DNA of 64,000 nt from Beijerinckia sp. 28-YEA-48 (GCF_900104955.1 NZ_FNSI01000001.1:2204001-2268000), one strand, 5' to 3'; counted from the first letter of the stretch, positions 35,315 to 45,071 are shown. A program made the numbers and translations. The notes: generated by a model not told the origin, from the sequence alone.

Positions 35315-36379
35315 ATGGCTGTTCAGACGACAGAAGCAATCGGCACGCACGGAGCCACAACCCTCCCTTCGGTGATCGTCGATAGCTACAACGCCGAAAT
35401 CAAAGACGACGAGGGTTTTGTCGGCGACCGAGCAAGCCGGCGCGCCTTTCACGATCTGCTGGAAAAATGGCGCAAGCCGCTGCGCAAACTGGATGCGGAC
35501 CCGTTCGGCGACGAGGCCAGCGACGACATCAGCCGTAAACGGCTGGACGAAATTTTGACCAGCGGAGACCAGGACGCCAGCGGCGTGGTGCAAAGCGCCA
35601 TCGAGGACTTCGCGCAGGAACTCGCCGGCGTGGCGCAGCGATTCCTGAAACTGAAAGCCTGGAGTGACACACAACGCCTGGTCATCGGCGGCGGCTTCCG
35701 CCAGAGCCGCATCGGTGAACTGGCCATCGCCCGTGCCGGCCTCATCCTGAAGGCCGAGAAAATCAACATCGATCTCGTTCCCATTCGCAGCCATCCTGAC
35801 GAAGCCGCGCTGATCGGCTGCGCGCATCTGGCGCCGGCGTGGATTTTCGAGGGCCACGACGCCATTTTAACCGTCGACATTGGCGGGACGAATATGCGTG
35901 CCGGCGTTGTCGAACCCAACGTCAAAAAGGCCAAGGACCTGTCCAAGGCGCGGGTGTGGAAGTCAAAGCTCTGGCGGCACGCCGACGACGATCCAAAGCG
36001 CGACGAGGCCGTGGGCGAACTCATCGGCATGTTGCAGGATCTGGCGTCACGCGCCCAGAAGGAGGGCTATAAACTGGCGCCGTTCATCGGCATCGCCTGC
36101 CCGGGGCGAATCGAGGATGACGGCTCCATCTCGCAGGGCACGCAAAACCTGCCGGGCAATTGGCAAAGCAGCCGATTCAATTTGCCGCAGGCGATCGCCG
36201 CCGCGATCCCGGAGATCGATGAGCACGAAACCCTGGTGATCATGCATAATGACGCTGTCGTGCAGGGGCTGAGCGAGGTGCCCTTCATGCAGGATGTGGA
36301 GGGATGGGGCGCTTTCACCATCGGAACCGGTCTGGGTAACGCCCACTTCACCAACCGGACTACGACAAAAAAAGCCTAG
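35315..36379 (+). CDS. ROK-family (sugar kinase-like) protein
   Basis: Protein of 354 residues with an actin-like ATPase fold in its C-terminal half: phosphate-1 motif TVDIGGTNMRAGVVEPN at about residue 186, IGIACPGRIEDDG near 260 and GWGAFTIGTGLGNAHFTN at the end. The usual ROK zinc-binding CxCGxxGC segment is not present, and about 180 N-terminal residues form an extra domain that I do not recognise (FRQSRIGELAIARAG). A kinase for a sugar or a relative of polyphosphate glucokinase is possible. GGGGGCTCAACGG precedes the ATG. Confidence 0.8.
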   Translation: MAVQTTEAIGTHGATTLPSVIVDSYNAEIKDDEGFVGDRASRRAFHDLLEKWRKPLRKLDADPFGDEASDDISRKRLDEILTSGDQDASGVVQSAIEDFAQELAGVAQRFLKLKAWSDTQRLVIGGGFRQSRIGELAIARAGLILKAEKINIDLVPIRSHPDEAALIGCAHLAPAWIFEGHDAILTVDIGGTNMRAGVVEPNVKKAKDLSKARVWKSKLWRHADDDPKRDEAVGELIGMLQDLASRAQKEGYKLAPFIGIACPGRIEDDGSISQGTQNLPGNWQSSRFNLPQAIAAAIPEIDEHETLVIMHNDAVVQGLSEVPFMQDVEGWGAFTIGTGLGNAHFTNRTTTKKA

Positions 36380-36488
36380 AGTTGGGAGCGACCTAGGATC
36401 TAAACGACCCCGAAAAGAGGATCTTGATTAAATAAGTCGTATCCCCCATATTAGATGTTCGAGCTTTTGGCCGAACGACTTGGCCTTG

Positions 36489-36545
36489 CCGCAACCGCGG
36501 ACCTGTCTGACGACATTCCCTAAATCTCGAATACACCGGTTGCGG
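36489..36545 (+). promoter_or_regulatory. Leader RNA structure upstream of the cold-shock gene
   Basis: CCGCAACCG (36489-36497) and CGGTTGCGG (36537-36545) are perfect 9-base inverted arms 39 bases apart, ending 47 bases before the csp start. Cold-shock mRNAs often have long structured leaders that control translation with temperature, which this could form. Promoter position not determined. Confidence 0.5.
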
Positions 36546-36592
36546 AATTTCTTTGCGACCAACCTGCACTTGCTAAATACGGAATGATACCT

Positions 36593-36802
36593 ATGTCACA
36601 GGGAACCGTTAAGTGGTTCAACGATCAAAAGGGCTACGGATTTATCCAGCCCGATGATGGCGGCAAGGACGTGTTCGTTCACATCAGCGCCGTTGAACGC
36701 GCCGGGATGCGCGGCCTGAACGAAGGACAGAAGATTTCGTACGAGATCGTCGTCGACAAGCGTTCGGGTAAGTCCTCTGCGGACAATCTGAAGGCTGTCT
36801 GA
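36593..36802 (+). CDS. CspA-family cold-shock protein
   Basis: Single cold-shock domain of 69 residues binding single-stranded RNA/DNA. RNP1 [11 protein letters not shown] and RNP2 DVFVHISAV are intact; opening [10 protein letters not shown] is the family norm, so ATG 36593 is preferred over the in-frame ATG 36584. Monocistronic, with a structured leader and a strong terminator. Confidence 0.96.
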   Translation: MSQGTVKWFNDQKGYGFIQPDDGGKDVFVHISAVERAGMRGLNEGQKISYEIVVDKRSGKSSADNLKAV

Positions 36803-36866
36803 TCAACAGACTTCGCCAAGTCTCTAGCCTTGACCACGGATGTACTGGCAAGGCCTATGACTTTTT

Positions 36867-36907
36867 GGCCCCGCTGCGGCTCTGCCGCGCGGGGCCTTTG
36901 CTTTTTT
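36867..36907 (+). terminator. Rho-independent terminator of the cold-shock gene
   Basis: GGCCCCGC / GCGGGGCC eight-base stem with an inner GCGG-CCGC pairing, followed by TTTGCTTTTTT. Strong hairpin with U-rich tail. Confidence 0.9.
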
Positions 36908-37142
36908 AACGACCCGATCGCGCGGGCCTGCAGCGGCCTCGCACGATGACAAAAACCTGCCACATCGGCATGGAACTTTTTCCGCGCACCACGCGTTAAG
37001 TCCCTGGTGTCGCGAACGTTTGAATCCTAGCCGAGCGCCTCGCGATACCAGGCCGGCCCACCGAGTTCCTCGTTCCTATCGCTCGTCATGCCTTGGTCCT
37101 CATGCCTTGGCCTTCGCGCCGCCCATATCAGGAGATCTACCT
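36908..37142 (+). other. Upstream region of the GH15-otsA-otsB cluster
   Basis: About 235 bases between the csp terminator and the GH15 start. It probably contains the promoter for the trehalose cluster. No open frame, repeat or recognised binding site stood out. AGGAG at 37130-37134 is the GH15 ribosome-binding site. Confidence 0.4.
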
Positions 37143-38933
37143 ATGCATTCTCTCGACCTTGCTGTGATCGGAAACTGTTCGATCGCAACATTGATCGACA
37201 AGCGCGCGCGCATGATCTGGTCGTGCTTTCCTCGGCTCGATGGCGATCCGGCGTTCTGCAATTTGCTGATGGGCGAAGATGCCGACAAGCAGCATGACGG
37301 CCTGTTCGAGATCGAGCTTGTTGGCGGAGTATCTTGCTCGCAGTCTTATATCGAGAACACCGCTGTCCTTGTTTCCGTCTTGTCCGACGCGGCCGGTAAC
37401 TCGCTTGAGATCACCGACTATGCGCCGCGCTTCATGCAGTTCGATCGCATCTACCGGCCGCCGATGGTGGTGCGTCGCATCCGCCCGCTGAAAGGCCGGC
37501 CACGCATCAGGGTGCGGGCCACGCCGAAATTCAATTGGGGTGCCGACGAGCCTGAGGTGACGCGCGGCAACAGCCACATTCGTTTCGTCGGCCCGTCGAT
37601 GAGCCTGCGCCTGACGACAGACGCGCCGGTCGCCTATCTCCTCGATAGAACCCCGTTCGTGATCGACCGACCGCTGGCCTTCTTCTTCGGCGCCGACGAA
37701 CCGTTGCGTGCCGGCATCGATGTGATGGGCCGGGAATTCCTTGAGAAGACCATCGCCCATTGGCAGGATTGGGTGCGTTCGCTGTCGATCCCCTTCGATT
37801 GGCAGGAAGCGGTGATCCGCTCGGCCATCACCCTCAAAATGTGCAACTTCGAGGAGACCGGCGCCATTGTCGCCGCGCTCACCACCTCCATTCCCGAAGC
37901 GCCCTCAAGCGGTCGCAACTGGGACTATCGCTATTGCTGGGTGCGTGACGCCTATTTCGTCATTCAAGCGCTGAACCGACTTGGCACGACGCGCACGATG
38001 GAAACCTACATCGGCTACATCACCGATATCGTCGATGACGAGAATTCGCGCGGCGCCAAGGATATCGGTCCCCTCTTCAGCGTCTCGCGCCTGTCCGACC
38101 GCGAGGAACGGATCGCCGAAAAGCTTGCCGGCTATCGCGGCATGGGGCCGGTGCGCACTGGCAACGGCGCCTATACGCAGGTGCAAAACGATGTTTACGG
38201 CAGCATCGTGCTCGCCTCCATGCATGCCTTCTTCGATCACCGGCTGGTGCGCGACGGCAATGAAATCCTCTTCGAACGCCTTGAAGGTCTCGGCCGCCGC
38301 GCACTCGAGGTGTTCAACCAACCCGATGCCGGCCCTTGGGAACTGCGCACGATCGCCTCGATCCACACGTTTTCGAGTGTGATGTGCTGGGCCGCTTGCG
38401 ACAGGCTGGCGCGCGCCGCCAAGCGGATCGGCCGGGATGACCGCAGTGAGTTTTGGCAAAAGCACGCCGAAACGATCCATGCCGAGATCGATCGACGCGC
38501 CTTCAACGCCAAGCTCGGGACGTTCGTCTCCGCCTTCGACGGTGAAGACCTCGACGCGACCTTGCTGCTCCTGGCCGAACTCGGCTTCGTCAAAGCCGAG
38601 GATCCCCGTTTCGTCGCCACCGTCGAAGCGATCGGAAAATCATTGCGCCTTGGCGACCTCTTGCTGCGCTACGCAACACATGACGACTTCGGCCATATGA
38701 CCAATGGCTTCCTCATTTGCAGCTTTTGGTATGTCGATGCGCTTGCCGCCATCGGCCATCGCGAGGAAGCGGTGGCGCAATTCGAGCGACTGCTCGCCCT
38801 GCGCAACTCCTTCGGGCTTTTGTCGGAAGACGCTGACCATCAGACCGGCGAGCTCTGGGGCAATTTCCCGCAAACCTATTCGATGGTCGGCCTGATCAAT
38901 TCAGCGGTTCGGCTCAGTCGTCCCTGGGAGTAA
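37143..38933 (+). CDS. Glycoside hydrolase family 15 (glucoamylase/trehalase-like)
   Basis: Predicted cytoplasmic protein of 596 residues with the two-part GH15 layout: N-terminal beta-sandwich (LDLAVIGNCSIATLIDKRA, IWSCFPRLDGDPAFCNLL) and an (alpha/alpha)6 barrel containing GRNWDYRYCWVRDAYF near residue 259 and LSEDADHQTGELWGNFPQTY near the end, where catalytic acids lie. GH15 proteins beside otsA/otsB may act as trehalases or on other alpha-glucosides; the exact activity is not readable. AGGAGATCTACCT precedes ATG 37143. Confidence 0.93.
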   Translation: MHSLDLAVIGNCSIATLIDKRARMIWSCFPRLDGDPAFCNLLMGEDADKQHDGLFEIELVGGVSCSQSYIENTAVLVSVLSDAAGNSLEITDYAPRFMQFDRIYRPPMVVRRIRPLKGRPRIRVRATPKFNWGADEPEVTRGNSHIRFVGPSMSLRLTTDAPVAYLLDRTPFVIDRPLAFFFGADEPLRAGIDVMGREFLEKTIAHWQDWVRSLSIPFDWQEAVIRSAITLKMCNFEETGAIVAALTTSIPEAPSSGRNWDYRYCWVRDAYFVIQALNRLGTTRTMETYIGYITDIVDDENSRGAKDIGPLFSVSRLSDREERIAEKLAGYRGMGPVRTGNGAYTQVQNDVYGSIVLASMHAFFDHRLVRDGNEILFERLEGLGRRALEVFNQPDAGPWELRTIASIHTFSSVMCWAACDRLARAAKRIGRDDRSEFWQKHAETIHAEIDRRAFNAKLGTFVSAFDGEDLDATLLLLAELGFVKAEDPRFVATVEAIGKSLRLGDLLLRYATHDDFGHMTNGFLICSFWYVDALAAIGHREEAVAQFERLLALRNSFGLLSEDADHQTGELWGNFPQTYSMVGLINSAVRLSRPWE

Positions 38934-38985
38934 GCTTTAGGGCCTGTCGGCCGTCTTGATCGGGAGCATTTCAGGAGCATTGGAT

Positions 38986-41223
38986 GTGAAGTCTTATTAC
39001 CGTTATGGAGCCTTTATCATTGGCGTGATCGTCGTCCTCGTGCTCGGCTTTCTGCCCCTGACCTCCATCGTCGTCGATCAATGGTCGCGGCGCGATGTCG
39101 AATTGCGTTCGCGCCTTGTGTTCAATTCCATCCAAGACCAAATTCAGTCCGATATCGTCCGCAAAGACGATGGCGCCATCTCAAAACTATTCGATCGCCT
39201 GGCCGACGACGAGCGCCTTGTCGGCATCATGTATTGCGACGAACGCGACAACCTCGTTTACCAGACCAAGAGCCTGGGCAATGACGTCGCCTGCAAGGCC
39301 TTGGCGCGCAGCGACCGGCCTAATTTCTCGACTATCAATCACGCCGGCCGCCGGCTGTTCATTGCAACGTTCCCGATCACGACCGGCGCAACCAAAGGGC
39401 ATGTCGCGGTCTTACATGATCTGAGCTTCATAGAAGCGCGCGCCTCGGAAGTGCGTTTCTACTGGGTGCTCGGCATCGTCGGTGTTGGCTTTGCCATCAG
39501 CCTGCTCGCCGCCGCGCTGATGTTCTTCCTGCTGCGACAATGGCTGGCGTCGGCACGCCAAACAATTCTTGATGCGCGCAAGGGTGGCGGCGTCATGCGC
39601 GACCCCAACGGAACACCGCCGATTCTCGGGGCCGAAATCCGAAAGCTGGTCCGCGACCTGAAATCCGATGCCGCGAGCGGCGGTGAAGCGCCGATCCAGG
39701 TCGACTGGTCGCCTGAAACCCTGCGCAAGCTGATCGAAGAAGAATTGCCCGGTGTACAGGTGATCGCGGTTTCGAACCGCGAGCCCTATATCCACAACAA
39801 GAACGGCGACACCATCTCGGCGCAGACACCGGCAAGCGGCCTGGTGACGGCGCTGGAGCCGGTGATGCGCGCTTGCGGCGGCACCTGGGTGGCCCATGGC
39901 AGCGGCACGGCTGATCGCGAGACCGTCGACCGCAATGACCGTGTGCAAGTGCCCCCCGACGATCCAGCCTATACCTTGCGCCGTGTCTGGCTGTCGGAGG
40001 ACGAGCAGGACGGCTATTACTATGGCATGGCCAACGAGGGCCTGTGGCCGCTGTGCCATATCTCCTTCGTGCGTCCGTCGTTTCGTGAGGCCAACTGGGT
40101 CACCTATCAGGAGGTCAACGAGCGTTTCGCCGATGCGGTCGCGCAGGAAGCGCGCGTGCCCGATCCGATTGTCCTGGTGCAGGATTATCACTTCGCCACC
40201 CTGCCCGGCATGATCCGCAAGCGGCTGCCGCGCGCCACCATCATCACCTTCTGGCATATCCCGTGGCCGAACTCCGAAACCTTCGGCATCTGCCCGTGGC
40301 GCGAGGAGATCATCCGCGGCCTTCTCGGCAGCTCCATCCTCGGCTTCCACACGCGCTTCCATTGCAACAACTTCCTGGAGACGGCTGACCGTTTCATCGA
40401 AAGCCGGATCGATCGCGAGAATGCCTCGGTCACGCTCGAAGACCAGGAGTGTCTGATCCGTCCCTATCCGATTTCGATCGACTGGCCGCCGGCGGCGATG
40501 AAGGCGCAAAAGCCGGTCGCTGAATGCCGACGCATTGTGCGCGAGCGCCTCGGCATCGATCAGAACGCCCATCTGGCCATCGGCGTCGAGCGGTTCGATT
40601 ATACCAAGGGCGTGGTCGATCGGATGCACGCCGTCGACGATTTCCTGACGCGCCATCCCGAATGGATCGGTCGCTTTGTCCTGGTGCAGGTGGCGGCGCC
40701 GACCAGAACCAAACTCGACTCCTATCGCAAACTACAAGACGAAGCCGTTTTGCTGGCTGAGACGATCAATGAAAAACATGGCAACGACAGCTATAAGCCG
40801 ATCATTCTCATCATCCGTCATCATGAACCGGCGGAAGTGTTCGAGCTCTTCCGCGCCGCCGACGTCTGCGTCGTCTCCAGCCTGCATGACGGCATGAATC
40901 TCGTGGCCAAGGAATTCGTCGCCGCACGTGACGACGACCAAGGGGTGCTGATCCTATCGCAATTCGCCGGTGCCTCGCGGGAACTGACCGCAGCGCTGCT
41001 GATCAATCCCTATGATGCCTACGGCACGGCGGAATCCTTCCAGCACGCGTTGACCATGCCCGAGGATCAGCAGCGCGAACGCATGCAGCTCATGCGCACG
41101 CTGGTACGGGAGCGAAATGTCTATCGCTGGGCCGCCCAAATGCTGGTCGAGGCCTCGCGGCTGCGCAATCGCCAGCGCATTCTCGAACCCGTTCAGGAGG
41201 GACGCTCGGGGGGCAGCACATGA
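38986..41223 (+). CDS. otsA: Trehalose-6-phosphate synthase with N-terminal membrane sensor-like domain
   Basis: Fusion protein of 745 residues. Residues about 255-735 are a GT20 domain making trehalose-6-phosphate from UDP-glucose and glucose-6-phosphate: [48 protein letters not shown] and [16 protein letters not shown]. The E. coli enzyme is only 474 residues. The added N-terminus has a helix at about 7-29 ([19 protein letters not shown]), an extracytoplasmic segment of about 130 residues, a second helix at 158-181 and a linker. This layout resembles sensory receptors. The start is GTG 38986 with AGGAG eight bases upstream. It overlaps otsB by four bases. Confidence 0.93.
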   Translation: MKSYYRYGAFIIGVIVVLVLGFLPLTSIVVDQWSRRDVELRSRLVFNSIQDQIQSDIVRKDDGAISKLFDRLADDERLVGIMYCDERDNLVYQTKSLGNDVACKALARSDRPNFSTINHAGRRLFIATFPITTGATKGHVAVLHDLSFIEARASEVRFYWVLGIVGVGFAISLLAAALMFFLLRQWLASARQTILDARKGGGVMRDPNGTPPILGAEIRKLVRDLKSDAASGGEAPIQVDWSPETLRKLIEEELPGVQVIAVSNREPYIHNKNGDTISAQTPASGLVTALEPVMRACGGTWVAHGSGTADRETVDRNDRVQVPPDDPAYTLRRVWLSEDEQDGYYYGMANEGLWPLCHISFVRPSFREANWVTYQEVNERFADAVAQEARVPDPIVLVQDYHFATLPGMIRKRLPRATIITFWHIPWPNSETFGICPWREEIIRGLLGSSILGFHTRFHCNNFLETADRFIESRIDRENASVTLEDQECLIRPYPISIDWPPAAMKAQKPVAECRRIVRERLGIDQNAHLAIGVERFDYTKGVVDRMHAVDDFLTRHPEWIGRFVLVQVAAPTRTKLDSYRKLQDEAVLLAETINEKHGNDSYKPIILIIRHHEPAEVFELFRAADVCVVSSLHDGMNLVAKEFVAARDDDQGVLILSQFAGASRELTAALLINPYDAYGTAESFQHALTMPEDQQRERMQLMRTLVRERNVYRWAAQMLVEASRLRNRQRILEPVQEGRSGGST

Positions 41224-41972
41224 CTACTCAGACTTGGTCGCTGTTCCTCGACTTCGATGGCACATTGGTCGACATCGCCTCACGACCCGACAATGTGGTC
41301 ATCGACAGCTCCCTGGTGGCAACCCTGCAAGACTTGCAGCTCACCTTGGACGGCCGCTTTGCCATTGTCAGCGGGCGCTCGTTGCAGGTGCTTGATGGCT
41401 TTCTGCGGCCGCTGATGTTCGACGCCGCCGGCCTGCACGGGCTCGAAACGCGCGCCGGCGACATCACCACTCGCTGCGATGCGACCAGCCGACCGGAGCT
41501 GATGCTGGCGGCCGACAGGGTCCGCGCGGCGATGGATCCGATCGACGGCGTCATCGTCGAGGACAAGGGCTGCGCTTTCTCGGTGCATTGGCGCAAGGCG
41601 GTCGAGTCCGAGAAACTCTGCCGCCATGCGCTCAGTGATGCGCTGAAATCGCTCGGCTCCGACTACCGATTGCAACTTGGCAAATGCGTCGGCGAAATAT
41701 TGCCGGCGGAGGCGAGCAAGGGCCACGCCATCGCGGACTTCCTGAAACACCCGCTCTACCGCAACAGCCGGCCGATCTTCATCGGCGACGATCTGACCGA
41801 CGAAGACGGGTTTCGCGTCGTCAACGACAATGACGGCGTGTCGATCCATGTCGGCGGTCTCGACACGATCGCCAAACACCGGCTCGCATCGCCGGCGGCC
41901 GTGCTCGATATCCTCAAATATTGGGCCCACTCCGGCCAGTTCGGATCGCTTTTCAAACTGCAGGACGGCTGA
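41220..41972 (+). CDS. otsB: Trehalose-6-phosphate phosphatase
   Basis: HAD-superfamily phosphatase of 250 residues converting trehalose-6-phosphate to trehalose. Motif I LDFDGTLVDIA near residue 10 contains the nucleophilic Asp; motif III/IV appears as GDDLTDEDGFR near 190. Its ATG overlaps the otsA stop (ATGA), so synthase and phosphatase are translationally coupled. Confidence 0.95.
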   Translation: MTTQTWSLFLDFDGTLVDIASRPDNVVIDSSLVATLQDLQLTLDGRFAIVSGRSLQVLDGFLRPLMFDAAGLHGLETRAGDITTRCDATSRPELMLAADRVRAAMDPIDGVIVEDKGCAFSVHWRKAVESEKLCRHALSDALKSLGSDYRLQLGKCVGEILPAEASKGHAIADFLKHPLYRNSRPIFIGDDLTDEDGFRVVNDNDGVSIHVGGLDTIAKHRLASPAAVLDILKYWAHSGQFGSLFKLQDG

Positions 41973-42044
41973 TCCACCTCCCCTGTGCACGGAATGGCGC
42001 AGCCGCTTGGCCGCCAAAGCAATCGAACGATTGCCGGTGCCGTC

Positions 42045-42076
42045 GGTTTCTATTGAAACGCGATTTGCTCTAGGGC
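42045..42076. repeat. Partial copy of dispersed repeat family (copy A)
   Basis: TATTGAAACGCGATTTGCTCTAG matches the end of copies at 45072-45153 and 52511-52580 (reverse orientation). Only the end with CGAAACGCAATTTGCTCTAG character is present. Lies between otsB and the SDR gene. Confidence 0.5.
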
Positions 42077-42122
42077 ATCGTCGCCGCCAAAGGAAAGAGC
42101 AGCCTCCAGGAGACGGTGCACA

Positions 42123-42908
42123 ATGGATTTCGGATTAAAGGGGAAGACGGCCTTGGTTTTGGGCGCCAGCAGCGGCCTCGGCCGCGCGATCGCCGTATCG
42201 CTCGCCGGCGAAGGGGCCAACGTGGCGGTGGCCGGGCGCCGGACTGAGAAGCTCGATGAAACGGTGAGCCTGATCACGGCCGCCGGCGGCAAGGGCCTCG
42301 CCCTCCCCTGGGATTTGAGCGACCTCTCGGTGATCGACGCCCATGTCGCCCGCGTCGAACAGGCATTCGGGCCGATCGATATCCTCGTCAACAACACCGG
42401 CGGACCGCCGCCGACCACCGCCGCCGGCCAGAAGCCGGAGCTTTGGGCGCAGCAGTTCCAAAACCTCGTCCTCAGCGTCATCGCGATCACCGACCGGGTG
42501 CTGCCCGGCATGCGCCAGCGCAAGTGGGGACGCGTCATCACCAGCGCCACCTCGGGTGTCGTCTCGCCGATTCCCAATCTCGGCATTTCCAACACCTTGC
42601 GCGCTTCGCTCGTCACCTGGTCGAAGACCTTGTCGCAGGAAGTGGCGCGCGACGGAGTGACGGTGAACGTGGTGCTGCCCGGCCGCATCACCACCGATCG
42701 TATCGCCCAGATCGACGGCAACACCGCGCAGAAGCAGGGCCGCAGCATCGAGGACGTGACGCGCGACAGCGCCAATGCCATTCCCATGGGACGCCTTGGC
42801 GATCCCAAGGAATATGGCGATGCCGTTGCCTTCCTCGCCAGCGCCCGCGCCTCCTATATCACCGGCTCGGTGCTGCGCGTCGACGGCGGCGCCATACCCA
42901 GCATCTAA
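42123..42908 (+). CDS. Short-chain dehydrogenase/reductase lacking the canonical YxxxK
   Basis: SDR protein of 261 residues. Cofactor motif LGASSGLGRAIAVSL at residues 14-28, then VAVAGRR and LVNNTGGPPPTTAAG. Where YxxxK is expected the text reads LGISNTLRASLVTWSKTL, with no tyrosine; the Ser of catalysis is in ITSATSG. This NNTGGPPP group of SDRs is widespread and its chemistry is unclear. The C-terminal FLASARASYITGSVLRVDGG is typical. Twelve bases ahead of the HMG-CoA lyase gene. Confidence 0.9.
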   Translation: MDFGLKGKTALVLGASSGLGRAIAVSLAGEGANVAVAGRRTEKLDETVSLITAAGGKGLALPWDLSDLSVIDAHVARVEQAFGPIDILVNNTGGPPPTTAAGQKPELWAQQFQNLVLSVIAITDRVLPGMRQRKWGRVITSATSGVVSPIPNLGISNTLRASLVTWSKTLSQEVARDGVTVNVVLPGRITTDRIAQIDGNTAQKQGRSIEDVTRDSANAIPMGRLGDPKEYGDAVAFLASARASYITGSVLRVDGGAIPSI

Positions 42909-42919
42909 TTAGGAGCCTC

Positions 42920-43846
42920 ATGTCCACTGACGTCATCATCAGCGAATGCGGCCCGCGCGACGGGCTGCAAAGCCTTTCACAGGTGATGGCGACGGCGGAC
43001 AAATTGCGCTGGATCGACGCGCTTTACGCGGCCGGCCTGCGCGAGATCGAAGTCGCCTCCTTCGTGCCGGCCAAACTGCTGCCGCAGATGGCCGATGCGG
43101 CGGAGGTGGTGCGCCACGCCCGCACCCTGCCCGGCCTGAAAGTTCTGGGCCTGGTGCCGAACCTGCGCGGTGCCGAGGCCGCCATCGCCGCCGGCGTCCA
43201 TGTGCTGACCATTCCGGTTTCGGCGAGTGAAGCCCATTCGCGCGCCAATGTGCGCAAAACTCCAGCCGAGATGGTGGAGGAAGTGAAACGCATCGTGGCG
43301 CTGCGCGACGCGCAAGCGCCACAGATTGGCATCGAAGCCAATATTTCAACCGCCTTCGGCTGCACCCTGCAAGGCACGGTGCCCGAAGACGATGTGATCC
43401 GCCTGGCGAACCAGCTCGCCGAAGCCGGTGCCGACGAAACCGGCCTGTCGGATACGGTGGGCTATGCCAACCCAGCACAGGTGACGCGGCTGTTCAGCCG
43501 CGCCTTCGCCGAAATCGGCAGCAAGACCGGCGCCGCCCATATGCACAACACCCGTGGCCTTGGCATCGCCAATTGCCTAGCCGCCTATGAGGCTGGCGTG
43601 CGCGCGTTCGATAGCTCGCTGTGCGGCCTCGGCGGCTGCCCCTATGCGCCGGGCGCCTCGGGCAATGTGGTGACGGAAGATCTCGTTTTCATGTTCGAGG
43701 CCATGGGTCTTTCGACCGGCATCGACCTGAAGAAACTGATCGCGGCGCGCGCGGCCGTTATCGCTGGCCTGCCTGGCGTCGAGGTCTATGGCATGACGGC
43801 GGAAGCCGGCCTGCCAAAAGGGTTCGAACAGGCCCATCATGGCTGA
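42920..43846 (+). CDS. Hydroxymethylglutaryl-CoA lyase-family protein
   Basis: Protein of 308 residues of the HMGL-like aldolase family. Opening SECGPRDGLQ (metal ligand Asp), central HMHNTRGLGIANCLAAYEAG with ligand histidines, and the active-site cysteine loop CGLGGCPYAPGASGNV near residue 235. It cleaves HMG-CoA or a related 3-hydroxyacyl-CoA to acetyl-CoA plus a keto acid. AGGAGCCTC precedes ATG 42920. It overlaps the CoA-transferase gene by eight bases, and together they would activate and cleave an acid such as a hydroxydicarboxylate. Confidence 0.92.
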   Translation: MSTDVIISECGPRDGLQSLSQVMATADKLRWIDALYAAGLREIEVASFVPAKLLPQMADAAEVVRHARTLPGLKVLGLVPNLRGAEAAIAAGVHVLTIPVSASEAHSRANVRKTPAEMVEEVKRIVALRDAQAPQIGIEANISTAFGCTLQGTVPEDDVIRLANQLAEAGADETGLSDTVGYANPAQVTRLFSRAFAEIGSKTGAAHMHNTRGLGIANCLAAYEAGVRAFDSSLCGLGGCPYAPGASGNVVTEDLVFMFEAMGLSTGIDLKKLIAARAAVIAGLPGVEVYGMTAEAGLPKGFEQAHHG

Positions 43847-45068
43847 TGCGCAGCGTCTCCTTCCTTTAGCAGGCGTCCGCGTCATCGAATTCACCCATAT
43901 GGTGATGGGACCGACCTGCGGGCTGATCCTCGCCGATCTCGGCGCCGAAGTGATCAAGATCGAGCCTGTGACCGGCGACAACACGCGCAAGCTCATCGGC
44001 TCGGGCGCCGGCTTCTTTCCCACCTTCAACCGTAACAAGCAGAGCCTGGCCATCGACACCAAGGATCCGCTGGGACGCGAGATCGTGTTGAAGCTGGTGG
44101 CGACCGCCGACGTGTTCAGCGAAAACTTCAAGTCCGGCGCCATGGCCCGCCTCGGCTTCGATGCCGATACCCTGCGCAAGCTCAACCCGCGCCTGATCTA
44201 TGTCTCGCACAAGGGCTTTTTGCCTGGGCCTTATGAGCAACGCACGGCGCTCGACGAAGTGGTGCAGATGATGGGCGGCCTCGCCTATATGACGGGGCCG
44301 GAAGGACGGCCGCTGCGTGCCGGCACCAGTGTCAACGACATCATGGGCGGCATGTTCGGCGCCATCGGCGCGCTCGCTGCTCTGCTGCAACGCGACCGGG
44401 CGGAAACCGGCACTGGCGTTGGCACCGACGTGCAAAGCGCGCTGTTTGAGAACAATGTCTTCCTCGTCGCCCAGCACATGATGCAATATGCGGTGACCGG
44501 CCAGAAGCCGGCGCCGATGCCAAGCCGCATCTCCGCCTGGGCAGTCTATGATGTGTTCTCCGTCGCCGAGGGCGAGCAGATTTTCCTGGCGGTCGTCTCC
44601 GACACGCAATGGGCGCTGTTCTGTAAGGCCTTCGGTTATGACGATTTGATGAAGGACGAGCGGCTCGCCAGCAACAATAACCGGGTGCGTGCCCGCGACT
44701 GGATGATGCCGCTGCTGCGCGAACGCCTCGCCGGGCTCGATGCCGATACGATCGCCCGCACCTTCGAAGCCAATGGCCTGCCCTATGCGCCGATCACCAA
44801 GCCACAGGATCTATTCGACGACGAGCATCTGGCAGCGACCGGCGGCCTAGCCCCGGTCACCATCTCTGCCGATTGCAGCGGCGCGGAACGGGCCGTGGAG
44901 ACCCACACGCCCTTGCTGCCGTTAACTTTCGACGGCGCCCGGCTGCCATTGCGCGCGCCACCGCCAGCGCTGGGGCAGGACAATGCGCGTATTCTCAGCG
45001 ACCTTGGCTACAGCGCCGATGACATCGCCGACCTGCAAGGCAACGGGATCGTCAGAGCCGCGGACTGA
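43839..45068 (+). CDS. CaiB/BaiF-family (class III) CoA transferase
   Basis: Protein of 409 residues. N-terminal GVRVIEFTHMVMGPTCGLIL, then LADLGAEVIKIEP and FNRNKQSLAIDTK are family hallmarks; the catalytic Asp is probably in GVGTDVQSALFENN near residue 199. It moves CoA between carboxylic acids, for example from succinyl- or acetyl-CoA to the substrate that the HMG-CoA lyase-like enzyme cleaves. Last gene of the SDR/lyase/transferase operon. Confidence 0.93.
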   Translation: MADAQRLLPLAGVRVIEFTHMVMGPTCGLILADLGAEVIKIEPVTGDNTRKLIGSGAGFFPTFNRNKQSLAIDTKDPLGREIVLKLVATADVFSENFKSGAMARLGFDADTLRKLNPRLIYVSHKGFLPGPYEQRTALDEVVQMMGGLAYMTGPEGRPLRAGTSVNDIMGGMFGAIGALAALLQRDRAETGTGVGTDVQSALFENNVFLVAQHMMQYAVTGQKPAPMPSRISAWAVYDVFSVAEGEQIFLAVVSDTQWALFCKAFGYDDLMKDERLASNNNRVRARDWMMPLLRERLAGLDADTIARTFEANGLPYAPITKPQDLFDDEHLAATGGLAPVTISADCSGAERAVETHTPLLPLTFDGARLPLRAPPPALGQDNARILSDLGYSADDIADLQGNGIVRAAD

Positions 45069-45071
45069 CGT

